A stretch of DNA of 64,000 nucleotides from Polyangium jinanense (GTDB lineage: Bacteria > Myxococcota > Polyangia > Polyangiales > Polyangiaceae): the NCBI RefSeq assembly GCF_028435365.1, contig NZ_JAGTJJ010000001.1:1-64000 (forward strand), given 5' to 3'. Shown here one piece after another: positions 1-9,319 of the stretch. Made by a program: the position numbers and the translations under genes. The notes below the pieces were generated by a model. That model saw only the letters and a program-made list of their open reading frames with translations, was not told the DNA's origin and ran no database searches. Positions within the stretch are counted from its first letter, which is position 1. Each line of letters starts with the position of its first letter.

Positions 1-8
1 CGGCCTGT

Positions 9-39
9 GGGAAGAACTGCGCATCGCGCAGTTCTTCCC
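9..39. terminator. strong perfect hairpin at the left edge
   Basis: Two perfectly complementary 14-base arms (9-22 and 26-39; GGGAAGAACTGCGC and its reverse complement) flank a 3-base spacer. No T-run follows on either strand, so it is not a canonical intrinsic terminator. It could end transcription from a gene left of the window, or be a dispersed palindromic repeat. The structure is seen directly; its role is inferred. Confidence 0.5.
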
Positions 40-96
40 CAAATGGTCCAGGGCTTGCCCTGGTTCGGGTCGAGGGGCGAACAGCCCCCGCGGGGT

Positions 97-113
97 CCGG
101 GGCAGAGCCCCGG
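97..113 (-). terminator. GC-rich hairpin just downstream of the minus-strand membrane protein gene
   Basis: CCGGGGC (97-103) and GCCCCGG (107-113) form a perfect 7-bp stem with a 3-base loop. It lies 11 bases past the stop codon of the minus-strand gene ending at 125. No U-tract follows. It is a plausible transcription end or 3' stabilising hairpin for the two-gene minus-strand unit. Confidence 0.4.
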
Positions 114-124
114 CGCGGCGCCGT

Positions 125-772
125 TCAGAGCACGAGCCCGATCACCCCTGCGAGGATCAAGGCCCCCGCCCAGACGCGATCGAGGTCGAACCACGCGCGC
201 CGGAGCATCGCGAGCCCGACCTTGTAGTAGACGATCAGCGCCACGATCGCCGAGACCGCCAGCATCGCCAGCGTGTGCAGCGAGATCGCGGCCAGGTATC
301 CGCCGGGACTCGACAGCGAGATCCCCGCGGCGTCGTGGCACGACGGGCCGTGGCAAGGCGCGGGGTTGTCCTCGCCGAGCACGAAGACCGGCAGCAGCAT
401 GAGCCCCGCGCCGTGCGCCGTGGCCATCAGGAACGACCACACCACGAGGTCACGCGCGCTCACGCGCATGCCCACCCAGCGCGGGTGCCGCGGGCGCACG
501 AGCTTGAAGATGCCGAACGCCACGAGCACCCCGCCGGTGATCCACGGCAAGATGCCCGTCGGAATGCTCGCCTTGCCCGCCGCGAGCAGCCCCACCGCGA
601 GGCCCACGCTCGCGGCGTGGCCGATCGCGATGGGGACGAGCGCGCGTAGCACGGCTTTTCCGCTCTTCTCTTGCAGCCCGAGCGCCACCGCGAAGAGCCA
701 GCCCATGCCGGGGCTCAAGCCGTGGTAGGCGCCGAGGGCCGCGAGCGTGATCCAGGGCCAGATGCTGGTCAC
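125..772 (-). CDS. polytopic membrane protein with a CHGPSCH motif, coupled to an SBP56 homologue
   Basis: A 215-residue protein with about six hydrophobic segments (roughly residues 5-33, 42-65, 72-92, 108-133, 158-184, 199-215). Histidines sit in or beside the segments: YHGLSPG near 16-22, GHA near 51, AHGAG near 119. A loop at 140-146 reads CHGPSCH, two Cys-His pairs that could bind a metal. The layout loosely recalls HupE/UreJ or nickel/cobalt permease-type proteins, but I do not recognise a named family. The GTG start overlaps the stop of the upstream selenium-binding-protein gene by four bases (GTGA), so the two are probably translationally coupled. Inference: it may handle a metal for, or export a product of, that protein. 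Confidence is high that the gene is real and low on function. Confidence 0.75.
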   Translation of the reverse strand: MTSIWPWITLAALGAYHGLSPGMGWLFAVALGLQEKSGKAVLRALVPIAIGHAASVGLAVGLLAAGKASIPTGILPWITGGVLVAFGIFKLVRPRHPRWVGMRVSARDLVVWSFLMATAHGAGLMLLPVFVLGEDNPAPCHGPSCHDAAGISLSSPGGYLAAISLHTLAMLAVSAIVALIVYYKVGLAMLRRAWFDLDRVWAGALILAGVIGLVL

Positions 773-2172
773 GGGTAGCAGAACGAATCCGAGGAAGCGT
801 CGCCGCCTTCGAGCCGGACCTGGTGGGCCCGGCGCGGCCCGAAGTCCACGAAGAAGTCCGGATCCAGCTCGATCCCGCCGCCTTCCTTGACGTCGACCTT
901 GACCATCCAGCCCTTGAGCCCGTCCGGGTAGAACTGCTCATCCCAGGTCGTGTAGAGGCCGCTCGTGAAATAGATGCGCTTGCCGTCGCGGCTCACCTCG
1001 ACCATCTGCGGCGCGCCCGTGAGCGGACCGCCCGAGCGCGGGTGCGGCGTGCGCCGCGCGATGCCGCCGATGTGCACCGAGCCCACGTGTTTCGGCTCGT
1101 GCGGGTTCGACACGTCGTACTGCCGGAGCTCGCCCGTGCCCCAGCAGGACACGTAGAGGTACTTGTCGTCGAGCGACAGGTTGATGTCCGTCACGAGCGG
1201 CGGCACGGCGCCGAAGCCCTTGAGCAGCGGCGGCAAGAGGTCCGCCGAGGCGGGCTCGGCCGGGATCGTGATCACCTTCTTGATCGCCCAGCGCTCGCCT
1301 TCGCGGTACCAGAGCCAGACCGAGGCCGAGAGGTCCGCGACGCTGATGACCACGCCCATGAAGCCCCAGGCCTTCGTGGGATCGTGGGCCGGGCGCAGTT
1401 CGAGGGCCATCTGGTGCTCGTCGCCGATGTCGAGCGCCTGGACGTGCTTGCGGCGCCTGAGATCCCAGACGTGCAGCCGATGGCCGTACTTCTTGCCGAG
1501 GAGCAGCTCCGGCACCACGCCGTTCTCGATCATGTTCGGTGTGCCCCACTCGCTCGAAATCAGCGTGTCGTGGCCGAGGTGCCACCAGAAATCGTAGTGC
1601 AGGTGCTGCGGCCCGCGGTCGATCTCCCAGCGGCCGAGCACGTCGAAGCTCTCGCAGTCGAGGACGAAGATGCCGCCGGGGCCCTCGCCCGCGGGGTTGC
1701 CGAGCGCCGAGACGTAGATCCCGTCGGGCCCGCAGTGCAGCGTGTGCGGGCGCGAGTAGCCGGTGCGCGAGGCGATCTCCTCGGCCTCGATCGTGCGGAC
1801 GAGCTTGGGCCTGCGCGGATCGAGCTTCGTGTCGAAGACGTAGATGCGCGACGAACGCAGGGCCGGCAGCATCAGGTAGCGGCGCTCCACGTGGGGGTGC
1901 GGCGCGTACGGGCAGAGCGCGGCGCTGCACGCGTTCCAGCCGGAATGATGCAGCTCGTCGCCGAAGTTCGGCACCTCGGCGAGGGCGATGATCTGGCTGT
2001 ACGTGGGCGACCGCGGGTCGAGGTCGACCGTGGCGAGGCCGTCGCGGAGCGGGTTCGGGCGTCCGAGCACGGCGTTCGCGTCCGGGGCGGCGACGTAGGC
2101 GAGCCGCTCGCGCGGCGCGTCCATGGCCATACGCGGCGACGGATAAAACGTGGGATCGGGTCGGAAGGGCAT
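769..2172 (-). CDS. selenium-binding protein / methanethiol oxidase family (SBP56)
   Basis: The 467-residue product matches the SBP56 family over its whole length. It has the ELHHSGWNACS segment (in human SELENBP1 the matching HHSGWNTCS holds the Se-binding Cys), the YDFWWHLGHDTLISSEW region, the LSLDDKYLYVSCWGTG propeller segment, the GAPQMVEVSRDGKRIYFTS segment, and a C-terminus like FLVDFG...GGD.SSD. Characterised bacterial members are copper-dependent methanethiol oxidases that turn methanethiol into formaldehyde, H2S and H2O2. I chose the ATG at 2172 because GGAG lies 8 bases upstream and homology starts there; the open frame runs on to 2349. No signal peptide is visible from this start. 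It is the first gene of a unit with the membrane protein that overlaps its stop. Confidence 0.88.
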   Translation of the reverse strand: MPFRPDPTFYPSPRMAMDAPRERLAYVAAPDANAVLGRPNPLRDGLATVDLDPRSPTYSQIIALAEVPNFGDELHHSGWNACSAALCPYAPHPHVERRYLMLPALRSSRIYVFDTKLDPRRPKLVRTIEAEEIASRTGYSRPHTLHCGPDGIYVSALGNPAGEGPGGIFVLDCESFDVLGRWEIDRGPQHLHYDFWWHLGHDTLISSEWGTPNMIENGVVPELLLGKKYGHRLHVWDLRRRKHVQALDIGDEHQMALELRPAHDPTKAWGFMGVVISVADLSASVWLWYREGERWAIKKVITIPAEPASADLLPPLLKGFGAVPPLVTDINLSLDDKYLYVSCWGTGELRQYDVSNPHEPKHVGSVHIGGIARRTPHPRSGGPLTGAPQMVEVSRDGKRIYFTSGLYTTWDEQFYPDGLKGWMVKVDVKEGGGIELDPDFFVDFGPRRAHQVRLEGGDASSDSFCYP

Positions 2173-2345
2173 GGCTTCTCCGGGGAGACGGCGCGAGCAT
2201 AGGGCCATGTCGTGCTTTCTTGAAAGACAAATGATGCACGAAAGGCTGCTCTCATAACGCTGTTTGCCGCGGCAGGCTGCGGCCCGAGCGTCGACGTGGA
2301 TTCGCCTCCGCACGTGGTCTCGTTCGAAAAACCAGGCGCTGAAGC

Positions 2346-3431
2346 TCACCGCTCCGCCGCGCGGATCACCATCGCCCCGGCCGCCGCGCGCGCCGCGACC
2401 ACGGTCATCCCCTCCCCCGCGACCGGCGCATGAAGCTCATCGCTCTCCATGCCCGTCACCACCGTCGCTTCCGCGCCCAGATCCGCCGGCTGCCGGAACA
2501 GCGTGGCGGGCGCTCCATTCCGCCATTGCACCCATTCGATGAAGCCCCCCCGCGCCGTCGGCCGCACATACGGCCGCGCCGTCTCGATGTCCACGACCGC
2601 CACGTCCGTCTCCCCGGACGCACCCACGTCCCCCACGATCAGCGTATACGCGCTGAACTTCGGCTCCGGGTGCAGCGGCCCCCATTCGAGGTAGACCACA
2701 CGCTCGTCGGCGCCGAGAAGCGGAAAGGCTTGTTTTCCCGGCCGCGCGCGGCGTGTCGTTCGTCCCGTCCCGCGCTCCATCACGACCACATCCGAAGCGT
2801 CGGTCGCATTCTCGTCGAACCGGCCGTCGGCGTCCTCCGCGAAATCGGCAAACGCCACGTACGTATCCGAAATATCGGGAAATCGCTGCTGTCCGGGTCC
2901 GCTCGCCACGACGATGACAGAGGCCTTTCCCGGCTCGTAAAGAAAAATATCCGTATCCCCCGCCTCCTCCGCCGAGAGCCAGGCCGTGAACACCACCGCA
3001 TCCCCCGCGGCGCGAGGCTCCCCCGCGTGATCAAACGGGCCCGTCACCGTCCGCGTCGCTCCCTCCGCGCGCACCCGCACCACGCGCTGCCCCGCCTCCA
3101 GGGCTTCCCAGGCCACGACCCCGCCGAACGCCGTGGGCCGCCGCGGCGCCTCGACCGCCTCCGCGAGCGTCTCCTCGCCGCCCCGCGCGAGATCCCGCGC
3201 CCGCAGCGATCCATCCGGATGCACGTACACGAGAAGGCAACTCGCCACGGCGTGCGGCGCATATCCCAGCGAATACCCGTTTTCCCCCGAGCCGTCCGTC
3301 GCCGCGACCTCGATCCCCTCCGCCGCCGTCGCCGCGCAAACGAGCGGCGCCGTTCCATCGGACGAACCCTCCGCCTCCGCGCCGCAACCCGCGAGACAAA
3401 TCGCCCCGAAAAACGCCACCCATGTCCGCAT
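2346..3431 (-). CDS. lipoprotein with predicted beta-propeller repeats
   Basis: Starting at the ATG at 3431, the product has 361 residues. It opens with a lipoprotein signal, MRTWVAFFGAICLAGCG, whose lipobox is LAGC. The rest holds spaced VAWEA, VVFTAW, YVAFAD and VVYLEWG strands about 45-50 residues apart, like the TolB-type or six-bladed propeller repeats common in myxobacterial outer-membrane lipoproteins. I recognise no catalytic motif. The start lies 27 bases beyond the stop of the upstream kinase-sigma54 gene, so the two may be co-transcribed. An alternative start at 3446 would add five residues before the signal peptide. Confidence 0.7.
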   Translation of the reverse strand: MRTWVAFFGAICLAGCGAEAEGSSDGTAPLVCAATAAEGIEVAATDGSGENGYSLGYAPHAVASCLLVYVHPDGSLRARDLARGGEETLAEAVEAPRRPTAFGGVVAWEALEAGQRVVRVRAEGATRTVTGPFDHAGEPRAAGDAVVFTAWLSAEEAGDTDIFLYEPGKASVIVVASGPGQQRFPDISDTYVAFADFAEDADGRFDENATDASDVVVMERGTGRTTRRARPGKQAFPLLGADERVVYLEWGPLHPEPKFSAYTLIVGDVGASGETDVAVVDIETARPYVRPTARGGFIEWVQWRNGAPATLFRQPADLGAEATVVTGMESDELHAPVAGEGMTVVAARAAAGAMVIRAAER

Positions 3432-3458
3432 TGCATCCCTGCCCATCACGTCCACCAC

Positions 3459-6400
3459 CTACCCGAGCTTTTTCCGCGAAGTGGTCGGCTCGCGCATCCC
3501 GAGCCGCACCATTCGTTTCTTCAGCCCCTGCCTCGACAAACCCAAGAGCGAAGCCGCCTGGCTGATGTTCCCTCCCGTCTCCGCGAGGGCCCGCCGGATC
3601 GGCGCACGCTCGTCCGCTTCGGGGATCGCCGCGCCCCGCCCCCGGATCGCCCGCGGCAGGTGCGCCCGTTCGATCCGCGACGCGCCGAGCACGCCGAGCC
3701 GCTCCATCACGTTGCGTAGCTCGCGCACGTTGCCGGGCCAGGGATGCGCCGAGAGCGCGGCGAGCGCGTCCTCGGCGAACGTCGCGCCCGGAAGGAAGGC
3801 GCGGCAGAGGAGCGGCACGTCCTCGGCCCGCTCGCGCAAGGGCGGGACGCGGATCGTGATCGCATTCAATCGATAAAAGAGGTCCTGCCGGAACGTTCCG
3901 TCGGCCACCGCCTTTTCGAGGTCGCGGTTCGTCGCGGCCACGATCCGTACGTCGAAGGCGCGCTCCTCGTCGCTGCCGATCGGCCGGAATCGCCGCGCTT
4001 CGAGCGCCCGCAAGAGCGAGGCCTGACGGAGGAGCGAGAGCTCGCCGATCTCGTCGAGCAAAAGCGTCCCGCCGTTCGCCTGCACGAGGAGCCCCGTCCG
4101 CGCGCGCTCCGCGCCCGTGAAGGCGCCACGCGCGTGCCCGAAGAGCTCCGCCTCGAAAAGCGTGTCCGGGATCCCGCCGCAGTTCATCGCGACGAACGGA
4201 CCCCGCGCCCGCGGACCAAGGTCATGCAGCGCCCGCGCGAAAATCTCCTTCCCCACGCCGGTCTCGCCGACGACGAGGACCGGCAGATCACTCGGGAGCG
4301 CCGCTTCGAGCCGCCCGAGCGCGCGCGTGAGCGCCGGGGAATCGCCCACGATCCCGGGAAAACTGCGGCGCGGCCCGGAGACCGGAATCAACGTCGTCGC
4401 GCCCGGCGGATCCGGCGCAGGTTTCCCTGCCAAACCCGGATCCTTCCGGGTCACCGGGCGCGGGGCGAGCGTCTCCTCCTCCGGCTCGGCAGCGGCCGAG
4501 AGTCGAAAGACAAGCGCCGCGAGAATGCCCCATCGACGCGCCTCCGCGGCCGTCACGCGATCGAATGCGCCGGGCCGGAATCGATGTTCGACCACGACGA
4601 TCGCGCTGCCCTGCGGCCCCTCGGGTCCCGCGACGACGAGCCGCGCGCCTCGACCGCCCGCGGTGGGTATGTCCCGCTGATACAATGGCTCCGCGCTGCC
4701 GAGCGCCTCTCGCAGGAGGCCCGCGTCGAGCCGCTTCCCGGCCTCCGTGAGGGCGAGCCCGTCCAGATCCGCGCCGTACACCGAGCCGATCCGCACCGCC
4801 CCGCAGGCGAGCACCACGAACGCCCGCTCCGCGCCCGCGCGCGAAGCGATGCGCCGCGCGAGGTCGAGGCCAAGCTCCTCGGGAGACGCGCGCGCCGCGC
4901 CGGCGAGAAATTCCCAGAGCGCTTCCTCCCCCGCGTCCTCCGCCGCCATGCGCGGAGCATATCGAACCGGTCGCCGCGCCGCGAGCGCACGCGAAAGGGC
5001 TTCCCGCGCTTCGGCCTCGCCCTCCACGAGCCGCGCCTCCCGCGCGCGCCGGAGCGCCCCGATCGCGATCCGCCCCGCGCGCCGTGGCTCTGTCGGCAAC
5101 GTCGCGAGCCTCGCCTCCACCTCCGCGAGTCGCGCCCGCACATCGACGAGCGCATCCCGCGCCCGCGCCTCGGCCGAGAGCTCACCGAGCGCCGCGAGCG
5201 CGCCCGCGCCGTCGCCCGCGCGCGCCCGGATCCGCGCGCGCAGGATCAAAAGGTCGGCCCGCACCACCGCGGGCAGCGATTCCCCGAGCGCCCACGCCTC
5301 CACGACGAACGGCGCCGCCGCCGCGAAATGGCCGCGACGAACCTCGAGCTCCGCGCGCGTAAAAAGGCACCAGCCGAGCCCCGCCTCTTGCCCGAGGGAT
5401 CGCGAGAGCAACGTCGCCTCGGCGAGCGCCGCCTCCGCCTCGGCATGCCGTCCCGCGCGCCCGAGCGCCATGCCGAGGTTCATCAAACACGAGCGCATCC
5501 CCGCGCGATCCCCGAGGCCCCGCTTCTCCCCGAGCGCCCGCGAGAACGTTTCGATTGCCTGCTCCGCGCGATTCCGATACAGGGCCACGACGCCCGCATT
5601 GTGGTGGATCCGCGCGAGCTCCTCGGGATCGTCCGAGCCCCGCTCGCCGAGGATCGCCTGCACGCGGGCGAGATGCTCGGCCGCGTCGGTGTAATCGGCG
5701 GAGAACAATGCCACGAGGCCGAGCGTGCCGTGGGCAAACGCCTCGGCCTGCCGATCGTGCGTGCGCCGCGCCGCCGCGAGCGCCTCCTCGGCGAGCGCGC
5801 GCGCCTCCGGCGTCGCGCCGGCGCGGGCCTTTTGCTCGGCGCGCCGTCGCAACGAGAGCGGGCGCAAGCTCGCGTCCTGCGAGGCCGCCTCGTCGAGCCA
5901 GCGGAGCACCTCGGGATGCGCCCCGGGCAAACCCGCGTCGCGGACCAGCCGCTCGAGGCGGCAAAGCAAGTCCCGTGTGCGCTGCGCCGGGTTTTGCAAA
6001 AGCAACAAAAGCGCCTCGATTTCGAGCGAAAGAAGCCCGCTCTCTCGCGCCGCCCGCGCCGCCCGCGCGAGGAGTTCGTCCCGCCGCGTGGACAGCGCCG
6101 CCGCCTTCGCCACGGAGAGCAGCGCCGCGGCATCGGCATTTGGCTCGCTCAGCCAAACCTCGGCCACGAGGTCCACGAGCTCCGGTGTAGCGAGCGCCGC
6201 CGCGAGATCGGGCCCGAGCTCGGGCGAGGAAAGCACGTACCGCACGTCCCCGGATACCCGACGTCCGATCAAGGACGCCGACAGAAGCTCCGCGAGCAGC
6301 GACGCCCCCTCGCCCCCGAGACGCCGCGTGATCACATGACAAACCCCCTCGGGCATGGCCCCGCCCGACAGCGCGATCGCCGCGAGCACGCCCCGCGCCC

Positions 6401-7817
6401 CCAGAGGCAAACCAGAGGCCCGCCCAAGCGCCGTATCCCGTTCGAGCGGCACCCGCCCGAGCGACGCGAGGAGCCACCCGGGCAAACCCTCCGAGGCCGC
6501 CCGCGCGCGTTCGATCGCCGCCGCGTCGGACAAACCGAGCGAATGGCAAAGCGCGACAAACGCCTCCCCCGCGAGCGGCTCGATCCCGAGCACATCCGCG
6601 CCCGCAGGCGCGGCGCGCGCCGTCACCACCACGTCGAGCCCCGGCGCCCGTGCGTTGCGGCAACGATACGCATCGAGGGCCGCCGCGAGCTCCGGCGGAC
6701 CCGCTTCGAGCCCGTCGATCAAGAGCAGCGCCGTCCCGCCCTCCGCCGCGGGCGCGAGCGGCGGCGCCGGCTCCATTCCGCGGAAAAACCCGATCAGACG
6801 CGGCACGATCGAGCCCGCCTCCGCGGGCAACGAGACAAGCCGCGCGGCCCGGCCCGCGCATAACGTACGCGTCAAGAGCTCCCGCGCGAGGTGGCTTTTT
6901 CCCGCGCCGCTCGGCCCCACGACATAACGAACGGGCGATACGGACGGCGCGGAGAGCGCGGCGATCTCCGCCTCCCGTCCGACAGGCGTTGGCGGCGCCC
7001 CGAGCCGCTCGCCCGCCCTTGTCGCCGAGGCCCCGAGGAACGACAGAACCCGACGCGTATCCTCGGGCCGATCGAGCGGGTGCACCTCGACGAGCGCCTC
7101 GACGATCTCGGCGAGCGTGGGCCGGAGCCACGGGCACGACGCAGACAACCTCTTTTTCGTATTTCCCAGCGGCGGAGGCGCGCCCGTCGCCGCGGCCCAG
7201 GCGAGCGCACCGAGGCCATACAGGTCCGAACGAATCGTCGGCGCCGCGCCCGCCAGCACCTCCGGCGCCGCATACCCGGGCGAGGCCGCGATCGATTGTC
7301 CCAGCGCACGCGCCCGGAAAAACACCGCCGCGCCAAGGTCGAGCAGGACGGGCCGCTCGCGGTCCGTGTCGGGCCGCATCCGCACGTGCGCCGGCTTGAG
7401 ATCCCCGTGCAAAAAGCCCGCGTCGTGCAGCGCCGCGAGCGAGGCCGCGACACCCGCGCAGAGGTCCGCGAGCCGCCGATTGCGATCCGCGTCGCCCGTC
7501 GCGCCTCGCACCCATGTCGCCGCATCGAGCCCCGGCACGAAATCCTCCACCAGAAAGGGCGCTCCCGTCCGCTCGTCGTGGCCGAGGTCGTGCGCCCGCA
7601 CCACGCCGGGCAGTCGCAGCCGCGAGAGCAACGCGAACTCGCCCAGCAAGGCCGAAGGCTCGAACGCGCCCGGCCGGAACACCTTCGCCGTGAGCGAGCG
7701 GCCCGGATCCTCCCGATCCACCACGCGCAGTACGATCCCTTGCGCGCCGCGCCCGAGCGGCTCGCCGGCCGCATATCGGGCATGCACGAGAAGCGCATCT
7801 CGGTCGCGGCGTCCCAT
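3459..7817 (-). CDS. Ser/Thr kinase - AAA ATPase - TPR - sigma54 activator fusion
   Basis: A 1452-residue cytoplasmic signalling protein with no membrane segment. Residues 14-265 are a protein kinase fold: glycine loop GRGAQG, Lys45 in LTAKVF, catalytic loop HGDLKP at 137-142 (HGD rather than HRD), and DLG rather than DFG near 160. A first P-loop, GPSGAGKS, is at 301-308 and begins an STAND/AAA-like domain. Helical TPR-like repeats run from about 600 to 900, and a GAF-like segment covers about 960-1110. The C-terminus is a sigma54 activator module: GETGVGKE near 1181, GAFTGA near 1230, LLLDEIGE Walker B, and a Fis-type helix-turn-helix near 1410-1440 (GNISQAASLLGLSRQGLKKR). Intact GAFTGA implies it can activate sigma54 promoters. 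Kinase activity is less sure because of the DLG. It lies 19 bases downstream of a lipoprotein gene. Confidence 0.9.
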   Translation of the reverse strand: MGRRDRDALLVHARYAAGEPLGRGAQGIVLRVVDREDPGRSLTAKVFRPGAFEPSALLGEFALLSRLRLPGVVRAHDLGHDERTGAPFLVEDFVPGLDAATWVRGATGDADRNRRLADLCAGVAASLAALHDAGFLHGDLKPAHVRMRPDTDRERPVLLDLGAAVFFRARALGQSIAASPGYAAPEVLAGAAPTIRSDLYGLGALAWAAATGAPPPLGNTKKRLSASCPWLRPTLAEIVEALVEVHPLDRPEDTRRVLSFLGASATRAGERLGAPPTPVGREAEIAALSAPSVSPVRYVVGPSGAGKSHLARELLTRTLCAGRAARLVSLPAEAGSIVPRLIGFFRGMEPAPPLAPAAEGGTALLLIDGLEAGPPELAAALDAYRCRNARAPGLDVVVTARAAPAGADVLGIEPLAGEAFVALCHSLGLSDAAAIERARAASEGLPGWLLASLGRVPLERDTALGRASGLPLGARGVLAAIALSGGAMPEGVCHVITRRLGGEGASLLAELLSASLIGRRVSGDVRYVLSSPELGPDLAAALATPELVDLVAEVWLSEPNADAAALLSVAKAAALSTRRDELLARAARAARESGLLSLEIEALLLLLQNPAQRTRDLLCRLERLVRDAGLPGAHPEVLRWLDEAASQDASLRPLSLRRRAEQKARAGATPEARALAEEALAAARRTHDRQAEAFAHGTLGLVALFSADYTDAAEHLARVQAILGERGSDDPEELARIHHNAGVVALYRNRAEQAIETFSRALGEKRGLGDRAGMRSCLMNLGMALGRAGRHAEAEAALAEATLLSRSLGQEAGLGWCLFTRAELEVRRGHFAAAAPFVVEAWALGESLPAVVRADLLILRARIRARAGDGAGALAALGELSAEARARDALVDVRARLAEVEARLATLPTEPRRAGRIAIGALRRAREARLVEGEAEAREALSRALAARRPVRYAPRMAAEDAGEEALWEFLAGAARASPEELGLDLARRIASRAGAERAFVVLACGAVRIGSVYGADLDGLALTEAGKRLDAGLLREALGSAEPLYQRDIPTAGGRGARLVVAGPEGPQGSAIVVVEHRFRPGAFDRVTAAEARRWGILAALVFRLSAAAEPEEETLAPRPVTRKDPGLAGKPAPDPPGATTLIPVSGPRRSFPGIVGDSPALTRALGRLEAALPSDLPVLVVGETGVGKEIFARALHDLGPRARGPFVAMNCGGIPDTLFEAELFGHARGAFTGAERARTGLLVQANGGTLLLDEIGELSLLRQASLLRALEARRFRPIGSDEERAFDVRIVAATNRDLEKAVADGTFRQDLFYRLNAITIRVPPLRERAEDVPLLCRAFLPGATFAEDALAALSAHPWPGNVRELRNVMERLGVLGASRIERAHLPRAIRGRGAAIPEADERAPIRRALAETGGNISQAASLLGLSRQGLKKRMVRLGMREPTTSRKKLG

Positions 7818-7836
7818 GGCGTCCGAGTCTATCCGC

Positions 7837-9237
7837 TCATTCGCCCACCGTGGCGCGCGTCTCGGCGGAGGTCACCGCCGCGAGGAACGGCTCGCCCCAG
7901 GAAGGCTGGCCGAGCAGACCGAGGGCGCGGCGCAGGCGTGGCTCGGCGAACCGGCCGAGGCCCTGGAAATGAGCCTTCGACGCGACCTCGGTCGCCGGAT
8001 CCGCGAGGCCCTTCGCTGCGGCGACGTCGCCCTCCTCGAGGTCGGGCGTGATCACCTCGACGCGAATCATCATGACGCGGGTCACGCTGTCCGGCGCGGG
8101 GTCGACGGAGAGCGGCAAGGTCGCGTCGGTCCACGTTTGGGGCGCGAGGTAAAACACGCGCAGGCCCGGGGTGCGGAACCATTGCCGCTTCCAGGTCGCC
8201 ACCATGGCGAGGGATTCGTCGTGGTAGAGCCCCGCGCCGTCGAGCGCGCTCGTCACGGCCTCGCCGAGCGCCTCGGCGAACGCATCGAGCGGCGCGGCGG
8301 AGGCGAGCGTCGGGGCGTCGAGGTCCACGGTTTGGCCGGGCGAAACGCCCGCGGGGACCACGGAAAACGCGCCGCCCGCGGGGCCGACGTTCACCACGAA
8401 GAGCGCCCCGAGCGCATCGGGTAGGGTGTTCTCGACGCGGACCGCGCCCGCGGCCGCGGTCACGCGCGCGGGCGGCGTGAGGTTGCCGAGGCCTCGATAA
8501 AAAAGGAAACGCTCGGCCTCGGGCGAGCCGCTCGCCGTCGGCGCGGCCGTCACGCGCACCGCATTCGCGTCGACGGCGCGCGCGTGGCTCCACGTGAATG
8601 CGTCGAGCGAGGCCTCGGGCAGCGGAACGTCCTCGCCACGCGGCAGGATCTCCACCTCGCCCCAGTCGAGCAGCCCCTGCCCGACGGCGCCGTATTTCTC
8701 CTGGCAGGTCGGCCCATTCCAGGGAAACGCCGGATCGAGCACCGGATCACCGGCGGCGACGAGGCCCGGCACCGCGTACGCCTCGGCCACCCACGGGTAA
8801 AAACTCGCCACCGCGGGGTACCATTGCGTGAGCACGCCGCTCGGGAACGCCACCTGCACGCGCGCCTTCATCGGTTTGTCCGCGTAAAAGTACGTGACGG
8901 GCGTCTCCATTTTCAGATGCACCGAGGTCGAGCCCGGCAACGTGCCGGCGCGGACGCGGTCGTAGACGAAGCCCGGGAGATCTTCCTCCTCGTGGTGCAA
9001 TCCGCGTTGCAGCGAGCCGTCCGAGCCGACGACCACGGTATCGGTGCCCCATTCGTGCACGACGAACCCCTTGCCCGCATAGGCCGCGGGCTCGTTCGAG
9101 GGTTCGGGCACGCTGGGCGGGTTTCCCTCGCCGGGTTCTGCGCCTCCGCCGGAGACGATTTCGACAGCGCAGGCCGGTACGAGCGCGAGAACGAGGGGGA
9201 GCAGGGCGAGACGGGAACCGAAGGAACGAAGGGTCAT
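7837..9237 (-). CDS. conserved secreted lipoprotein, unknown function
   Basis: From the ATG at 9237, with GGAGG 7 bases upstream, the product has 466 residues. The N-terminal signal MTLRSFGSRLALLPLVLALVPACA ends in a lipobox-like VPAC. A Gly/Pro/Glu-rich linker follows to about residue 45, then a single large domain with KGFVVHEWGTDTVVVG, HLKMETPVTYFYAD and QWYPAVASFYPW. I have no family name for it. It looks like one of the large cell-surface lipoproteins typical of myxobacteria. It precedes the kinase-sigma54 gene by 19 bases on the same strand and is likely the first gene of a three-gene unit. Confidence 0.72.
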   Translation of the reverse strand: MTLRSFGSRLALLPLVLALVPACAVEIVSGGGAEPGEGNPPSVPEPSNEPAAYAGKGFVVHEWGTDTVVVGSDGSLQRGLHHEEEDLPGFVYDRVRAGTLPGSTSVHLKMETPVTYFYADKPMKARVQVAFPSGVLTQWYPAVASFYPWVAEAYAVPGLVAAGDPVLDPAFPWNGPTCQEKYGAVGQGLLDWGEVEILPRGEDVPLPEASLDAFTWSHARAVDANAVRVTAAPTASGSPEAERFLFYRGLGNLTPPARVTAAAGAVRVENTLPDALGALFVVNVGPAGGAFSVVPAGVSPGQTVDLDAPTLASAAPLDAFAEALGEAVTSALDGAGLYHDESLAMVATWKRQWFRTPGLRVFYLAPQTWTDATLPLSVDPAPDSVTRVMMIRVEVITPDLEEGDVAAAKGLADPATEVASKAHFQGLGRFAEPRLRRALGLLGQPSWGEPFLAAVTSAETRATVGE

Positions 9238-9319
9238 GGTAAGCCTCCGCGCCCCACCCGAGCAGGGCACGTGCCATCCGGAAATCCTCGGGTTTTCGGG
9301 CCATCACGCGCCGGCAGGT

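Noticed and set aside
3744..6863. A 1039-codon open frame on the plus strand
   Set aside because: It lies opposite the kinase-sigma54 gene, is Arg/Glu-rich low-complexity, and shows no family motif. It is a high-GC antisense shadow.
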